Of a stretch of 64,000 nt of DNA, positions 47,930 to 60,465 are shown piece by piece; the stretch's first letter is position 1, and the number at the start of each line of letters is the position of its first letter. The position numbers and the translations under genes are program-made. This DNA comes from Cinnamomum chago (Eukaryota > Streptophyta > Magnoliopsida > Laurales > Lauraceae): the NCBI GenBank assembly GCA_038049695.1, contig CP142455.1:27131501-27195500 (forward strand). Reading direction: 5' to 3'. The notes below the pieces were generated by a model. That model ran no database searches and was not told the DNA's origin. It was given only the letters and a program-made list of their open reading frames with translations.

Positions 47930-48649
47930 TTACATTCGTTTCTGGTTTTGGGACCAGCGGCTGCTACTTGTGGAGGAATCTTCATTCGATTTCTTCTTCA
48001 AAGCAGCGGTGATTGAAGAGGTTCAATCTCTTCCTCTTCTTTTTTTTAATCAGTTGAGATTTCTTTCCATGTTTGTAATTTGAATTTTCTTTACTCTGAA
48101 TTTGAACAATGGAGATCTTGATTTGAATTTTTTTTTTTTACCTTTTGAACTTTGGATTGTTTACTCTAAATTTGGGCAATGGAGATCTTGATTTGTTTTT
48201 TTTTGCAGGGTTTAAGTGGGGTTTATGAATAGATCTGGATCAGATGTGGTGGGTCTTTTTTTATTTATTTAATGATTTTTGGTTTTTTGTTGGGTATTAG
48301 GATTTTAGTTTTTTTTTTTTTTGGCGTTTTTCAATATGAGTGTTTGGCTATTTGGAGACTGCTTAGTATTATTTTGTGCTTCATAGATATGTTGATTTTG
48401 ATAGGATTGATAGTTATTGTGGGTTTAGGGGGGGTTTGTATACCGTTCTAGGAGTTATTGGATTGGGATTTAATATTTCTTCTCTTTATTGCTTGTAAGT
48501 GTTGGAAATATGGTTGTCATGATGGGTTTTTTTTTAATATTATTATTAAGGATTTCAATTGGAGTTGGGTTTTGGTTGTGTGTGTGTGTGTGTGTTTTCT
48601 CCCCCCTTTTCTATTAGTTGAATGTATGGAGATTTGGTTGGAGTGATGG

Positions 48650-48697
<48 letters not shown>

Positions 48698-49600
48698 TGT
48701 GTGTTTTGTGGTGATCTGTGTCTGGTTTTACTAAGGATGCTGGTTCTTTATCTGTTTTTACGAAGTGAGGTTTATTTATAGATGTTTTCTTTTCTAGTGA
48801 GTGATTGCAACTGTTTACTCTTGTGTTCTTATTTTGCTTTTACCAAGCATTGATTCTTTGTTGATCTTTCAAAAAGGTAAAAAAAAAAATTGATTCTTTT
48901 TTTTTTATTTCAGTTGGATTATTAGTCAGATGTTTGGGATGAGATGGATTTCACATTTTGTTTTTGCCTCTAATTTAAGGGAGATCAAATATACGTTATG
49001 ATGTCCTCACATGAATTTGTTCCTGAAATTCATTCCTTTGGGACGGTGGTTCTACTTCATGATAACATGGTTTCATGTTGATTCAATCAGTGGACTTGGT
49101 TTCATATTGATTCAAGTAATGGATTTTGTCTGGCTGTTCACATGTTCTCTCTTGCTTTGTTTTTGTGTTGGTATTTTTCTATGAGAAATTGCTGTAGAGA
49201 AACTGTGATAGCTTAAGTTTGAAAAGGACTACAATCATCTCTAGATTAATATCCTTTTGCATTTCTATGTGTAAGTATGGTTCTTCTGTTTCCTTCACTA
49301 TGGTTCTTCTGTTTCCTTCACTCTTTGTTATGCAGAAGCTATAGATTTGCTCCAGAAGCTGTCAATAGATTCTCAAACCAATACCCTTGAAGTTCTTGAG
49401 CCTACTAAAAAGGTAATTATGAACTCCTTTTCATGCCTGTGTGATAATTTCTATAAGCTTGTAACTTTCTTCCATGTCCCTTGAAGTTTTTGTTCTAATT
49501 TTCTGTTATCCATTTCTTTCCTAATAAATATGGGCCTGTGAGCTCTGGTGATGTGGCAAATGTGCCGATTGCATCATGTGAAAGATCTACTCCTCTAACT
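47930..49600 (+). pseudogene. Captured fragment of a YTH-domain (ECT-type m6A reader) gene
   Basis: An exon at 49336-49412, bounded by TGCAG and GTAATT, reads AIDLLQKLSIDSQTNTLEV then LEPTKK. Plant ECT proteins share this N-terminal form (DLLQKLSLDS...EIPEPxKK). After a likely intron, about 49529-49597 reads KYGPVSSGDVANVPIASCE then RSTPL, like the next ECT exon (YGxVDSGxxANG...ERSxTP), and then degenerates. The stretch from about 47.9 kb (CTTCTTCAAAGCAGCGGTG) may be the ECT leader and first intron. The YTH RNA-binding domain is absent, so this is a fragment. It sits inside the CACTA element, between its subterminal repeats and its transposase. ECT proteins bind m6A in cytosolic mRNA. Confidence 0.65.
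48654..48695. repeat. (GA)21 microsatellite followed by TG repeats
   Basis: Uninterrupted AG units, then GTGTGTGTG. Lies in intron-like DNA of the captured fragment. Confidence 0.95.
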
Positions 49601-49679
49601 TGGGGACTTGGAGGATGTGGACTCAATGGTCAATGAGACAGGTGTGATTAAAGAGGTAAAGAAGGCCCCTTAGCATTCT

Positions 49680-51791
49680 TCACTAGGCTTGAGCTAGTTG
49701 GAGAAAGAACTTAGTTATGAGTTGGGTCAAAGTGAGCTTGACTTGTTAAGGGGCTTTGACTTGAGTTCTATATTTTGGCTTATTTCAGTATGGACATGCT
49801 CTTTAAAACCTATATTTTTATGCCTTTTGTTAAAGTATTTTTTTCTTTTTTAGAAATTAGTGAGAGTTATATGTAAAAACAATGATTTTTTCTATAAGGA
49901 ACTTAAATGTCTATCGAAACCTTTACAAATTGTTGGATTGAGTCAACAAAATCTGTTTTTAATAGATTATTAAACTTTCAAGCTGTTAAATCAAGGGCTA
50001 GGATCGTGCATGTAGCTGATTTTTGTATGACTCTTATTCGTAAAGAGATAACTCCGGCAATCCTTCTCTACTTATATAACTACATCTGCTCATAGGCTAG
50101 GATCATTGATGAAGCTGACTGTTTGGACTTTTTTCTAGTCGTTTTTTTATCAGTTGGTTAGACTTCTTAAATTGGGGATTCATATTTATCATCTTTGTCA
50201 TAGTGGATGCTGTTGATTTCATGCTTCGATTGACCTGTTCATCACAAATTTGATTGAGTTTGATTGCTTTAGATTCAAGATTGATACGCTCATATTTATC
50301 ATCTTTGTCATAGTTGATGCTGTTGATTTCATGCTTCAATTGACCTGTTCATCACAAATTTTCAAATGATTCCTCTTTTTTAAAATCACACCATGTATTT
50401 TGGTATGTTCTTCATTCCACATATGTAGCCTCATGTGCTTTTTGTAGTTGCTGTGTGGATTGCAACTGTAGTTTATTTGTCAATTTTCATGTATGGCTCA
50501 AAATGGGTTTGATTTCATGAATTTGATGGGTCATAATTGAATTTGATAAGAATGTTAAGGTACTGAATCTGAGCTTATTTACTGAAGTTAGGATATAAAA
50601 CCAAATCTAATTATTTTATGAGTTCACATCTGTATTTCAAATGGATTTAGTTCTTTTTTAAATTAGCCTGATTTAGAGCTTACAAGTATTCATAAGAACA
50701 TCACGTAATCAGTACATGGTCAGATATATGCAAGCTAATTGATTATTTGAAAGAATAAGAGAAAAAAAGCATACATTTACTTATAATACTCCATAGTCTT
50801 GCTATTGTGTTATCTTTGTAAATGATATAAACCCAGTGGCAGAGAGACGTCTCACCTTATAGCCACCCAAGGATCCATCTGTTGTGTGCCTCTTCAAGAA
50901 GGTGAGTTTCACAATTTGGGTGTTGTTCAGGAAGGTAATGGGCTCCCTGACCCCTGCCTCTTCTACCTCTAGCTATTTTGAAAACGAATTAAGGGGATGG
51001 TAAGAAAGGAAGAAAAGGAGAAAGAGTGGACATTAGCAGGTTTCTTCGAGGGAAACCAACCTCCCAATTAATCCATTAATGTGCAGATTGATTTTTATTT
51101 ATTGTTGCCTATTCACTTATAGGCACAATCTTACAACTGTAATACAGAAGTGGAGAACCCACTTCCTACAAACTAGCAAAGCCTCATCTAAATGCCAAGT
51201 TTATTTTTGCAGGAATTATGAATTCTAAATCTTCCAACCCACGTAAGAGTCACAAAAAGCCTTTGGATATCTCAAAAGTTTAACATTACAAATGCTAGAT
51301 GGAAGATGGCTCCAAACATAACTTCTAAAATTTCTGATAAAGGAACAGGTCATTATGTTTACACAGATATTTCAGTAGCAAAAATAAAAAAATAAAAAAT
51401 TATGGCTCCAGTAATTTTACCTTATTATCATCACAAAAAGAGGATGCAGATGTAATACATCAGCATGATAGATTTGATTATCAACATAGTCATTTCAAAA
51501 TGGGAGCTGATGGATTACAATGGAATAATCAACAGCTTCTCTGCTATTGTACACCAATGAGAAACAGAGTTGAATAGAAGAATACCCATTCTGATTACCA
51601 TGGATTCTGCATTTATTGAAAACTTAATCTGGTTAATTCCAAGTTCTCGAAAAAAAATTTGGTGCTCTTTGGGAATACTTCCAAGGGATATTTTAGTGTC
51701 AGTAGCAACATAAACTAGTGGTAGGGAATCAAGTAATTTCTCATCAGTATATAGTACTCATATTTGTTCTTCTTGTGGTAGGGAGTTAAAT
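49680..51791. other. Noncoding interior of the CACTA element
   Basis: AT-rich. Contains a direct repeat with period 110 bp: CATATTTATCATCTTTGTCA at 50181 and 50291, each followed by ATAGT(G/T)GATGCTGTTGATT. No further exon I can name. Confidence 0.6.
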
Positions 51792-54316
51792 ATGGATAAA
51801 AGTTGGATGCAGCTTCGGGGTAGACATTTACCTACTTACATGAAAGGAGTTAAAGACTTTATTGAGTATGCGCGTGATTATGCGGATAAAGGCAATAGGA
51901 TAAAATGTCCATGTAACAAGTGCAACAATAGATATTTCAAACCCATTAATATGGTTAAAGCACATTTGGAGGAAAATAGAATAGATAAGACTTATACCCG
52001 GTGGGTATTTCATGGCTAAGATTTTGAGGAGATGAGTGAGGATGAAGACAATGATGGTGGTGTAGAGCAACGTTGTGATGGGTTGCAAGAAATGTTAGCA
52101 GACGTATGTGAGGGAAGGTATGAGATGAATATTAATGTGGAAAATATACCACAAGGGGAAGCATCTAGTAGTCATGGTCCTAGTGCAGCATATGAGGATC
52201 AACAACCGTCTGACGCGATCTCAAATGACTTAGTTCCACAACCATTTGATACGATGTTAAATGATTTGTACCTTGCACTATATCCAGGGTGTGAGAAGTT
52301 TTCAAAATTGGAATTCCTTGTGAAGTTGATGCATGTAAAAATAATCAACCATTGGAGTAACAAATCATTTGATATGAATCTTCAATTGATTAAAGCGGCA
52401 TTGCCTACTGATGAGATGCTTCCCAAGTCATATTATGAGGCTAAGAAGTATATGCGGGACTTGGGTCTTGGCTATGTTCCTATACATGCATGCAAATATG
52501 ATTGTGCACTCTTTTGGAGGGAGCACGAACATAAAACTAATTGTCCAGAATGTGGTGAGCCGAGGTATAAACTTAATGAAGGTAAGGGTAAGAAGATTCC
52601 TCAAAAAGTTTTACGGTATTTTCCATTGAAGCCTAGACTGCAGAGGTTGTTTATATCAAGAAAGAAAGCTGAAGATATGAGGTGGCACAAGGAAAAGCGA
52701 GTTGCGGAGGATAATGTCTATAGGCATCTAGCAGATAGTCATGTTTGGGAGGAATTTGACAAGGTTTATCTGTGGTTTGCGAAATATCCTCGTAATGTCC
52801 GTCTTGGCCTCGCGAGCGACGGGTTCAATCCCTTTGGGGACATGAGCACTTCCTATAGCATGTGGCCTGTCATGCTTATCCCATATAATTTGTCACCTTG
52901 GAAATGTATGAAAGAACCCTTCCTTTTCATGTCATTACTTATTCCTGGACCAAAAGCACACGGAAATGACATCGATGTGTACCTGGTACCATTGATAGAT
53001 GAATTGAAGGAACTATGGGAAAATGGCGTAGAGACTTTTGATATAATTACAAGAAAGAAATTCAATTTGCATGCAACACTTTTATGGACTATTAATGATT
53101 TTCCTGCATATGGAAACTTGTCTGGTTGGAGTACGAAGGGGTACATGGCATGTCCAATTTGCAACAAGGATGCATGTTCAATGTATTTGAAGCATGGACG
53201 AAAGCTATGTTTCATGTGCCACCGTCGTTTCTTGCCGCCCAGGCATGCTTGGCGAAGCCATTTTAAGGATCACTTTGATGGTAATATTGAGCGCCGGTCA
53301 AAACCTAAGAAGTTATCTGGGGATGAAGTTTCTGCACAATTAGAACGTGTCCAACCTAACAAATTTGGCAAGGCACCAAACAATAAGAAGAGGAAACGAA
53401 CTGAGATGGAGTTGAATTGGACAAAGAGGAGCATATTTTTTGAACTATCGTATTGGCGAGCACTAAAGCTTCTACATAATCTGGATGTGACGCACATAGA
53501 AAAGAACATTTGTGATAATGTGTTAGGAACATTGTTGAATCTAGATGGGAAAACAAAAGACACCGTGAAAGCTCGCATGGATTTAGAGGCAATGGGTATA
53601 CAAAAGGAATTACACTTAATCTCGAACGGTGATAAGGTAATGGTGCCACATGCATGCTATACACTTTTTGGAGCAGAGAAAAAGAGCTTTTGTGAATGGT
53701 TTAAATCGGTTAAGTTCCCAGACGGATATGCATCTAATATATCTCGATGTGTGAACATTACAAATGGTAAAATATCAGGATTGAAAAGTCATGATTGTCA
53801 TGTCCTTTTACAACGGCTTCTACCGGTTGTAATATGTGGATATTTGAATGATGATGTTTGTATCCCATTGATTGAATTGGGTATTTTCTTTAACGAGTTG
53901 TGCAGCAAGACATTAAAGTTGCAGGTGTTAGAGAAGATGGAAAGGGACATTGCCATTATACTTTGTAAGCTAGAACGAATATTTCCACCAGCATTCTTTG
54001 ATGTCATGGTTCACTTAGCAGTTCATTTGCCATATGAGGCGAAAATTGGTGGACCTGTGCAATACCGATGGATGTATCCTATTGAAAGGTGATTTGTATA
54101 AGTTATTAATTTTTATATGATGTCTTTATGAATGTAATTTATTACTTTTTTATTTTGTAACTATAAAATTATAAACAGATTCTTGCACACTCTAAAGCAA
54201 TATGTGCGCAACAAAGCACGTCCAGAAGGCTCAATTGCAGAATCATATATTGACGGTGAATGTGCAATATTGACGGTGAATGCAGAATATTTTATATTAC
54301 TTGCACACATGTTCTG
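51792..54316 (+). pseudogene. CACTA TNP2-type transposase gene
   Basis: The transposase cuts and rejoins element ends in the nucleus. Parts: a Transpos_assoc-like N-terminal domain (51792-52016; WMQLRGRHLPTYMKGV, CPCNKCNN), the Transposase_21/TNP2 domain (about 52.26-53.35 kb; YVPIHACKYDCALFWRE, CPECGEPRY, the likely catalytic-D motif LASDGFNPFGD at about 52805-52837, and INDFPAYGNLSGW), and DUF4218 (about 53.77-54.09 kb; LLPVVICGYLNDDV, GGPVQYRWMYPIER). An in-frame TAA at 52017-52019 separates the first domain from the rest, where relatives read HGExFEEM. Intron 54089-54178 is GT-AG, and exon 2 continues FLHTLKQYVRNKARPEGSIA to about 54263, then loses homology beside a 15-bp duplication. So it is a gene with one stop and no C-terminus, unlikely to be active. 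Confidence 0.92.
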
Positions 54317-55268
54317 AGTTAAAATTACTTCAAATAAGTCTTGGATGCATCTTTAGTGAGAGCTTAATTTTCCAACCTGGTGGGTTTACCACTGAATATA
54401 GCTTTACATGCTTCCTGATGCAAAACAACTTCTTTACCAGTATTGTACTGTACTGGCACCATGAAACCGCTCTGCCTTTTCTCTGTACCATGCTTGCAAT
54501 TGCCTAAGCCCATTGGATACTCTGTTTTAACTACTAAATCCATTTAACCAAAACATATAATCTTTGAGATCTTCAGTGGCCAGATATATATGGGGTCATC
54601 TCAAATCAAACCTCTTAGATGCCCCTCCCTTATAGCCTTCTAGATTACCACATCTCACCCATGTTCCATAGATTCTCTTCCATGCCATCAACCCAATTAA
54701 TCTCTGACATTGTGGTTGGATTCAACGATTGGAAGTCATAGCTGTTATCAACACAGAAGCCCCTTAGAAAGGGGTCATAGTCAATGTTCCCAAAGGATTG
54801 AGGACTACTTGGAAATCTTGAGATTTCAGTGAGTTAGGTGATGTTCATGGAATCTGAGGAGATGCTAGAGCCGCAATCCTCTGTGATGGACTTGTCTAAA
54901 TAACCAAACTTGGTGAATTGTTATGTTCACTTGTGCTGAGGGGGTCATTGTTGAGCAGAATTTGAGTTGGGTTTTGAGAGGGGATAGGTGAAAATTAAGT
55001 TTAGAGGTAAACTAATTGGAGGGGAATTGCATCTTGAGGACCCAAACAGCAAAGAGTAAGCTTGATGCTGTTTTTCATTGGCTGGGGGCTGAACTTGATG
55101 GGTCATACATTGTATGATGCATTTTTTTTATGATTATTACAAGCATACTAACGGGGTATGTTTATTTTGGAGATTGAGGTGGTTCATCCATGGTCACCAT
55201 TATAGTTAGGCCACGTTGCAAAAATCATACTCCATTGGGGCAATCTCAATTTCAATGGGGTTTGGACA
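54317..55268. other. Region right of the CACTA break, with gene scraps
   Basis: No CACTA right end. The only protein-like signal is the minus-strand MYB-like scrap at 54650-54905. Confidence 0.45.
54650..54905 (-). pseudogene. Possible R2R3-MYB-type C-terminal fragment
   Basis: Minus strand reads DKSITEDCGSSISSDSM, then, past a stop (TAA), SFGNIDYDPFLRGF and MSEINWVDGMEENLWNMGEM-W-stop. Acidic, Trp-containing ends of this kind occur in R2R3-MYB activators, but no MYB DNA-binding repeat is nearby and I cannot name the gene. The internal stop marks it as a scrap. It may be cargo of the CACTA element or an independent remnant. Confidence 0.35.
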
Positions 55269-55505
55269 ATGTTTTGTTTGGGAATAGTCTATACAGACAG
55301 GCAGTATGATGCAATCCATATAGGGGGGGTGCTGTTTTGCTTTTGTGGTTGGTATAGTTATCTAGCACTATCCTTTCTTGTTTTTTCTAGCTCTTTTGGT
55401 CTTTATTCTATTGTTTTCCCTTTTGATATGATATGGGTGTTGCAGTTTGTGTCCTGTATTCACCCTTTTTCTGAATGAAATTATTATTAAGAAAAAAAAG
55501 GAAAA
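55269..55505 (+). mobile_element. 3' end of a LINE-like retroposon
   Basis: T-rich DNA (CTTTTGGTCTTTATTCTATTG, GTGTCCTGTATTCACCC) ends in TGAATGAAATTATTATTAAG followed by an A-rich tail (about 55490-55510), as plant L1 elements do. The 5' boundary is arbitrary and no RT motif is visible, so it would be a 5'-truncated copy. Confidence 0.4.
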
Positions 55506-57512
55506 AGAAGAAGAGTCTATGGCTGGGCTGTGGGAATTTGCTGGGTAAGGATGATAATTTTTTTATGGTTCGAGATTTTTAAGGCATGATTCAACCATGA
55601 TTTTTCCACAATAGAAACTGTTGGATTAGGAGAGGCAGACTTATACTAATACAGTTGCTGGAAAGGCTGCTATTTCAGTATTGTATATTTCCTTAATAAC
55701 TCACCAACATTAAAGGAGAAACTCAAGATTTTAACTAGTTTGTCCATCCAAAATTAAAAAATGACAAGGAAATTGGTTTGCCCATCCAAAATTGAAAAAA
55801 AAGGAAAAAGTGCTTCATGAGAAACTCTTATATTGTGGCAAATTCAACAGTTGCTACCGAGTGTGGGGCAACTTTTTTTTTTTTTTGGGTTGTTATCCTC
55901 TAGTTGAGTCGACTCAGCTGAGGTCCAAGCACCTTGGCTGAGTTTCACCCTAGATCCCAAGAGGCATTAAAACATTTTGAAGAATGATATATAAATCTAA
56001 AGAAATGAAAAATGAAATCCTATAAATATATAATTTTAAGATTTGTCATGTTTTTAGTCACTATGAATGAAACCAAGTATAAATAGGTGGTCTCGATTGT
56101 TTTTCCCTCAACTGGATGAACAGTGCATCCAATCTGAGGGTAGGACTATATGGATTGTAGTGATTTAAGAAAGCAGGGAAACATATATTTTATGTAATTC
56201 AGTCCACTTTCAATTCACATTAGCCAAGGATCCCTGTGCTATGATTGTGTTAAATATTTCCTCACCGTGTTAGATATCTTGCCCTTGTTGTTTTGCCTCA
56301 CAAGTTTCCTTTTGAACTGTTTGATTTACAAATGTCCTGTGCAGAGATGAGCTATACTAACGTACTATCACAAATTTAATATCTTCATCTGTCTCTAAAC
56401 ATCAAACGACACTTTCTTTACATTTATTTATTTTGCTGTGTTCTCAATTTAATATCTGGCACCAATGCAATGAGGATGATATTGATGCTTGGCTGATCAT
56501 CAAACAGGGTACTGGATTCTCTCCACCTTCAGAGATACAACCTTTTGTGTGATCTCTTTGGTTGTGTTTTTATGTTTTTTTTTTCATTGTTATGTCAAAT
56601 GCATGTTTATCTTTTTCTTCTTGTTAGATGCCTGAAAGATACAGTAGCCTAATCCAAGATGATTCCTGTGTAGAATCCCCTTGTGCTTATTACTTTATAA
56701 TGACTCAGGCTATACTGTACAAGATGTACTTGAGAGATGTTGTTCAATTCAAATTATGATGATATACGCCAAGCTTGTTTTGTTTTGAGCTGATTCTATA
56801 GGGCTATGAGTCAGGCTAAGTTTGACTTTCCAGGACCAGTAACTTATCGAGATAGGCCTGGCTGATGACCATCTAAAGGCTCATCAAGCCCATCTCAACT
56901 AATTCAAAGTACTGGGCCTAACTTATCTTGCATAGGTTTGAGCTCATAGTATGTGTGGCAGGAGCAAGCACATATATATGTGTGTTGTTGATGGGTTGGA
57001 CATGGCCCATTGCAACCATATTCATTGTGTATGTTACTCAGTTGAAGCAGGTAATTATAAAAATTTTATAGGGGGCTCAAGCAATTAGCAAGTTTCTCCA
57101 TAGACTACAGATTTATTTAGCTATCAACAAAGAAATGTTTGTTTAATTAGTTATGTTTTTATCATTAAATTCTTTTGTTTTGCACAGGTGGGATATTCAT
57201 CGCCTACACAGTCTGGTATCAGGAAAGATCTGGATCTATCTTTATCAGAGGTTTGTTCATTGATTACTGTAGAATTTACATGCCTTCGTCTCCACTAATC
57301 AAAATCAAACAGCAGCAATTAGATAATTGACATTCGGGTGATAATAATATAAGTTACACATATAAGTAGTCATGCAATATGAGACCTTTGTTTCTCTAAA
57401 TTAAGAGTATTAGTTTAGTGGAGAGAGAGGGAGAGAGAGTCCATGAAGAATAAAACTGCAGGATAAGTTACAATGAGATTAGCAGCACCACACATTCATT
57501 CCTTGAAGATCT
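55506..57512. other. Intergenic DNA with a possible orphan exon
   Basis: Mostly AT-rich, nothing firm. 57189-57250 is exon-like: it follows TGCACAG, reads VGYSSPTQSGIRKDLDLSLSE and ends before GTTTGT. A second protein-like stretch (CNEDDIDAWLIIKQGTGFSP) lies at about 56467-56526. I recognise neither. Confidence 0.4.
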
Positions 57513-59225
57513 TGAAAGTCCTGAGGATCCTAACCCTAGAGGAGGGGGGGGGGGGTGAATAGGGTGTGCTACAACTATGGCCAATTTAAACCAATTTTAA
57601 TTTCTTAACATAAACTAGTCACATGTGATGATTAACCATACAATATGCGGAAGCTAATATAAACAATCACCACAAAAGCAAGCACCACAACACCAAGGTT
57701 TATAGTGGTTCGGCCTCAATGCCTATGTCCACTACCGGCTTGTGATCCAATCACCCCACTGGATTTCCACTATTTATGCTTTTTACTAGGCTAAGCAATA
57801 ACCCTTACAAAGTTGTTTTTCTAGGCTGAACAACAACCTTTCAATGTGCTTTTCTAGGCTAAGCAATAACCTTTACAAGATGCTTTTCTTAGGCTAAGCA
57901 ATAACCTTTACACAATGCTTTTCTTAGGCTAAGCAATAACCTTTACAAATAAAGATTTCTCTAAGAAAGTGTCTTCACAAAAGATCACTCTAAGAGATAC
58001 AATTTAAGCACAATGTATTTGCCTCTAAAATAGGCGGATATGAAAGTGAATAACAAACTCACACAAACACTAAATGAATGCAAATGTGAATGCTCATGAT
58101 GTGTGTGTGTGATAGCTTCAATCAAGTTTAAAAAGAAGGCTTAATCAAATATATGCTTAAAGCATTTCAAAGTTTAAAGCTCATGAAAGATTTGATTGAA
58201 GTCTAATGCAAATCACATGTATGAGAAACAACTTGTTAATGACATGAAAATCAAAGACTCACAAGTTGTATGAAAATGACTAACTTAGAACATGTGATGC
58301 ATGTGCAATGTTGTTTTCAAAAACCAAAAAGATTTAACTAAAGTTCAAATGAATGAAAACAACAAATTAGATTTCAACCAAGACAAAGAATCATGCTTTA
58401 AAGGAAATCAAAGACTTTGGCTAAGCATGATTAAGAAAGGTTTAAAAACAACTTGGATTGAAACCAAGGTGAAGAATCCAATCTTAATTAGATCAAAGAT
58501 TAGGAGAAGAATGGATTGAACACATCATAGTTATTATGCCAAATATCATTTACCAATAATTTAAACAAAGCACATAACTATGATTAAGAGAGGTAGAGCT
58601 TACTTAGAGATTTAACTTCATTAATCCAAGCTTTAGCTCACCAAATGACTCTTTGGTCTCTCTTAGTTCATCCCCTTTGTCTTGTCTCAAAGCTCCTCAA
58701 AAGAGTCTTCAAAATCTCCAACCATTGACAAAGGAAAGAACTCATTTATATAGCAAAAAGTGCCCAACGGCTAGTCCTCGATCGACCTACAAACAGGTCT
58801 CGGTCGACCGGGACCTCTGCGCCGGTCGACCGGCGACACTGCCGGGCCACCCCCCTTTTGGACAAAAATTCCAACTTTTGCATTTTTGAAGGTATTTCTT
58901 TGGGAGGATTTTTGGGCCACTAAACCAAGCTTGAATACATGTTTTAAATCATTTTAAGATGTTTAAAAACATGAAACATAAAAAGCCTAAAAGGATTCAA
59001 AACTTTAAAACCAAAGGCTAGCTTGATTTCTAAAACTTTTTTCAAATCAAATGCATCCAAGACTTAAAAACAAATCATGCATAAATCAAAACTTTTACAA
59101 CTCTTAAAAACCATGCATGAATAAAACAAGATTTCAAGTTTATCTAAAACAATGCAAGTGTGTAAATCAAATGATGCTTGAATGATTATGCATCCATCAA
59201 ATTGCAATCTATAAAATTCCTAACA
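57513..59225 (-). repeat. 3' LTR of the long-LTR element (1713 bp)
   Basis: Minus-strand start TGTTAGGAATTTTATAG (59225), end CTTTCA (57513). U3 carries palindromic GGTCGACC words (58777-58836) beside a TATA-like motif (about 58745). Near its end is the CACCCCCCCC/CCTCTAGGG(TT) block. Aligns in reverse with the solo LTRs at 59939 and 60951. Confidence 0.85.
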
Positions 59226-60337
59226 ATCTCCCCCTTTGCAATTTGATGGCAACACACTCACCACTGAAAAACACACTTAGTCTTCAGCTCCCCCTTAGCT
59301 GGACAAGTCTTGAAATCTTCTTGGATGCTTCTCTTAGCTTGGGCTCTTTTCTTCATTCTTTATGATGCTTGGTGCTTGATCATTCTTCAATCTTTCTTTC
59401 TTTAGCCAAGCATCTTCTTTAGCTTCCAAGCTTTCTTCTTCTATTTGCTCTCCCCCTTTGACCATGCCTCTTTCTCCATTTGGCAAGGTATGTATTCTCT
59501 CCCCTTGTAGAAGATCATACAAAACCTCCCCTTAGGAAGCTTGGAAATTCTCTTCACCCTTAGCCATTAAATTGCAAAGGTACCTACACACATGAAATAA
59601 GGAAAAATACCTTTTAGTAGCACCTGTTAACAAATGAAATCGAAAATGAAAAACATAACAGGCTATCATGTGTGGAATTAATCTCTAAGGGCTCAAAGGA
59701 AATCCTAGGGTCAATTTGATCAAAACTAATACTTCCTATGAAGGTTTACACTCCCCCTCAATCCATTCTCTCCTTTTGTCAAACTTTTGACAAAGATTTA
59801 ACTATTAGGTGCAAGAAGAAGATGGTTTAACCAAATGAGGGTCAACTTCAAGGAAAGGATTAGATTCATTTAACTATAAAGCTCATATGATCAAATTGCC
59901 AAAAGAAAGCAAGGTCAAAAGAGAAAAACAATCATGGATGTTAGGGATTTTGTAGATTGTAATTTGATGGATGCATAATCATTCAATCATCATTTGATTC
60001 ACACACTTGCATTGTTTTAGATAAACTTGAAATCTTGTTTTATTCATGCATTGCTTTTAAGATTTGTAAAAGTATCAATTTATGCATGATTTGCTTTTAA
60101 AACTTGGATGCATTTGTTTTTTAAAAGAGTTTTAGAAATCAAGCTAGCCTTTGGTTTTAAAGTGTTGAATCTTTTTAGGCTTTGTGTGTTTCATGTTTTT
60201 AAACCCCTTAGAATGATTTAAAACATGTATTCAAGCTTGATTTAATGGCCCAAAAAGTTCCACCAAGAAAATCTTTGAAATATGCCAAAAATATGCAATT
60301 TTGGGAATTTTGGTCCCGGGCCAGAAACACTGTGTTC

Positions 60338-60465
60338 CAGGTCGACCGGGAAGGGCCAGGTCAACCGGGAACACTGCAGGCAGAATTTTCCCTGGAGCAC
60401 CAACGGTCATATTTCTGACCGTTGTGTGTTCCCGGTCGACCGAGACCTGTTTCCAGGTCGACCGG
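60338..60465. promoter_or_regulatory. Palindromic GGTCGACC motifs in U3 of solo LTR 1
   Basis: Three GGTCGACC and one GGTCAACC within about 130 bp, just upstream of the TATA motif. They match motifs at 58777-58836 (minus LTR) and, in changed form, at 61339-61492. Confidence 0.65.

Larger units (their letters stand above)
46810..54316 (+). mobile_element. CACTA (En/Spm-type) DNA transposon, right end missing
   Basis: The left terminus CACTACAACAAATGGGA starts at 46810. For about 650 bp the subterminal zone is full of TTTGCGACGC/GCGTCGCAAA-like words in both orientations (46845 to about 47480), the arrangement bound by CACTA-encoded proteins. A leader zone, a captured host-gene piece (about 47.9-49.6 kb) and a TNP2-type transposase gene (51792-54316) follow. 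Homology stops inside the transposase gene near 54263. No GTTGTAGTG right terminus was found downstream, so the element is truncated or its right end was replaced. Bases before the left end are GTG, but a duplication cannot be checked. Confidence 0.88.

Noticed and set aside
56140-56165. ATTGTAGTG as the right end of the CACTA element
   Set aside because: The flanking bases do not continue as the inverse of the left terminus (no TCCCATTTG before it), and there are no subterminal repeats nearby.
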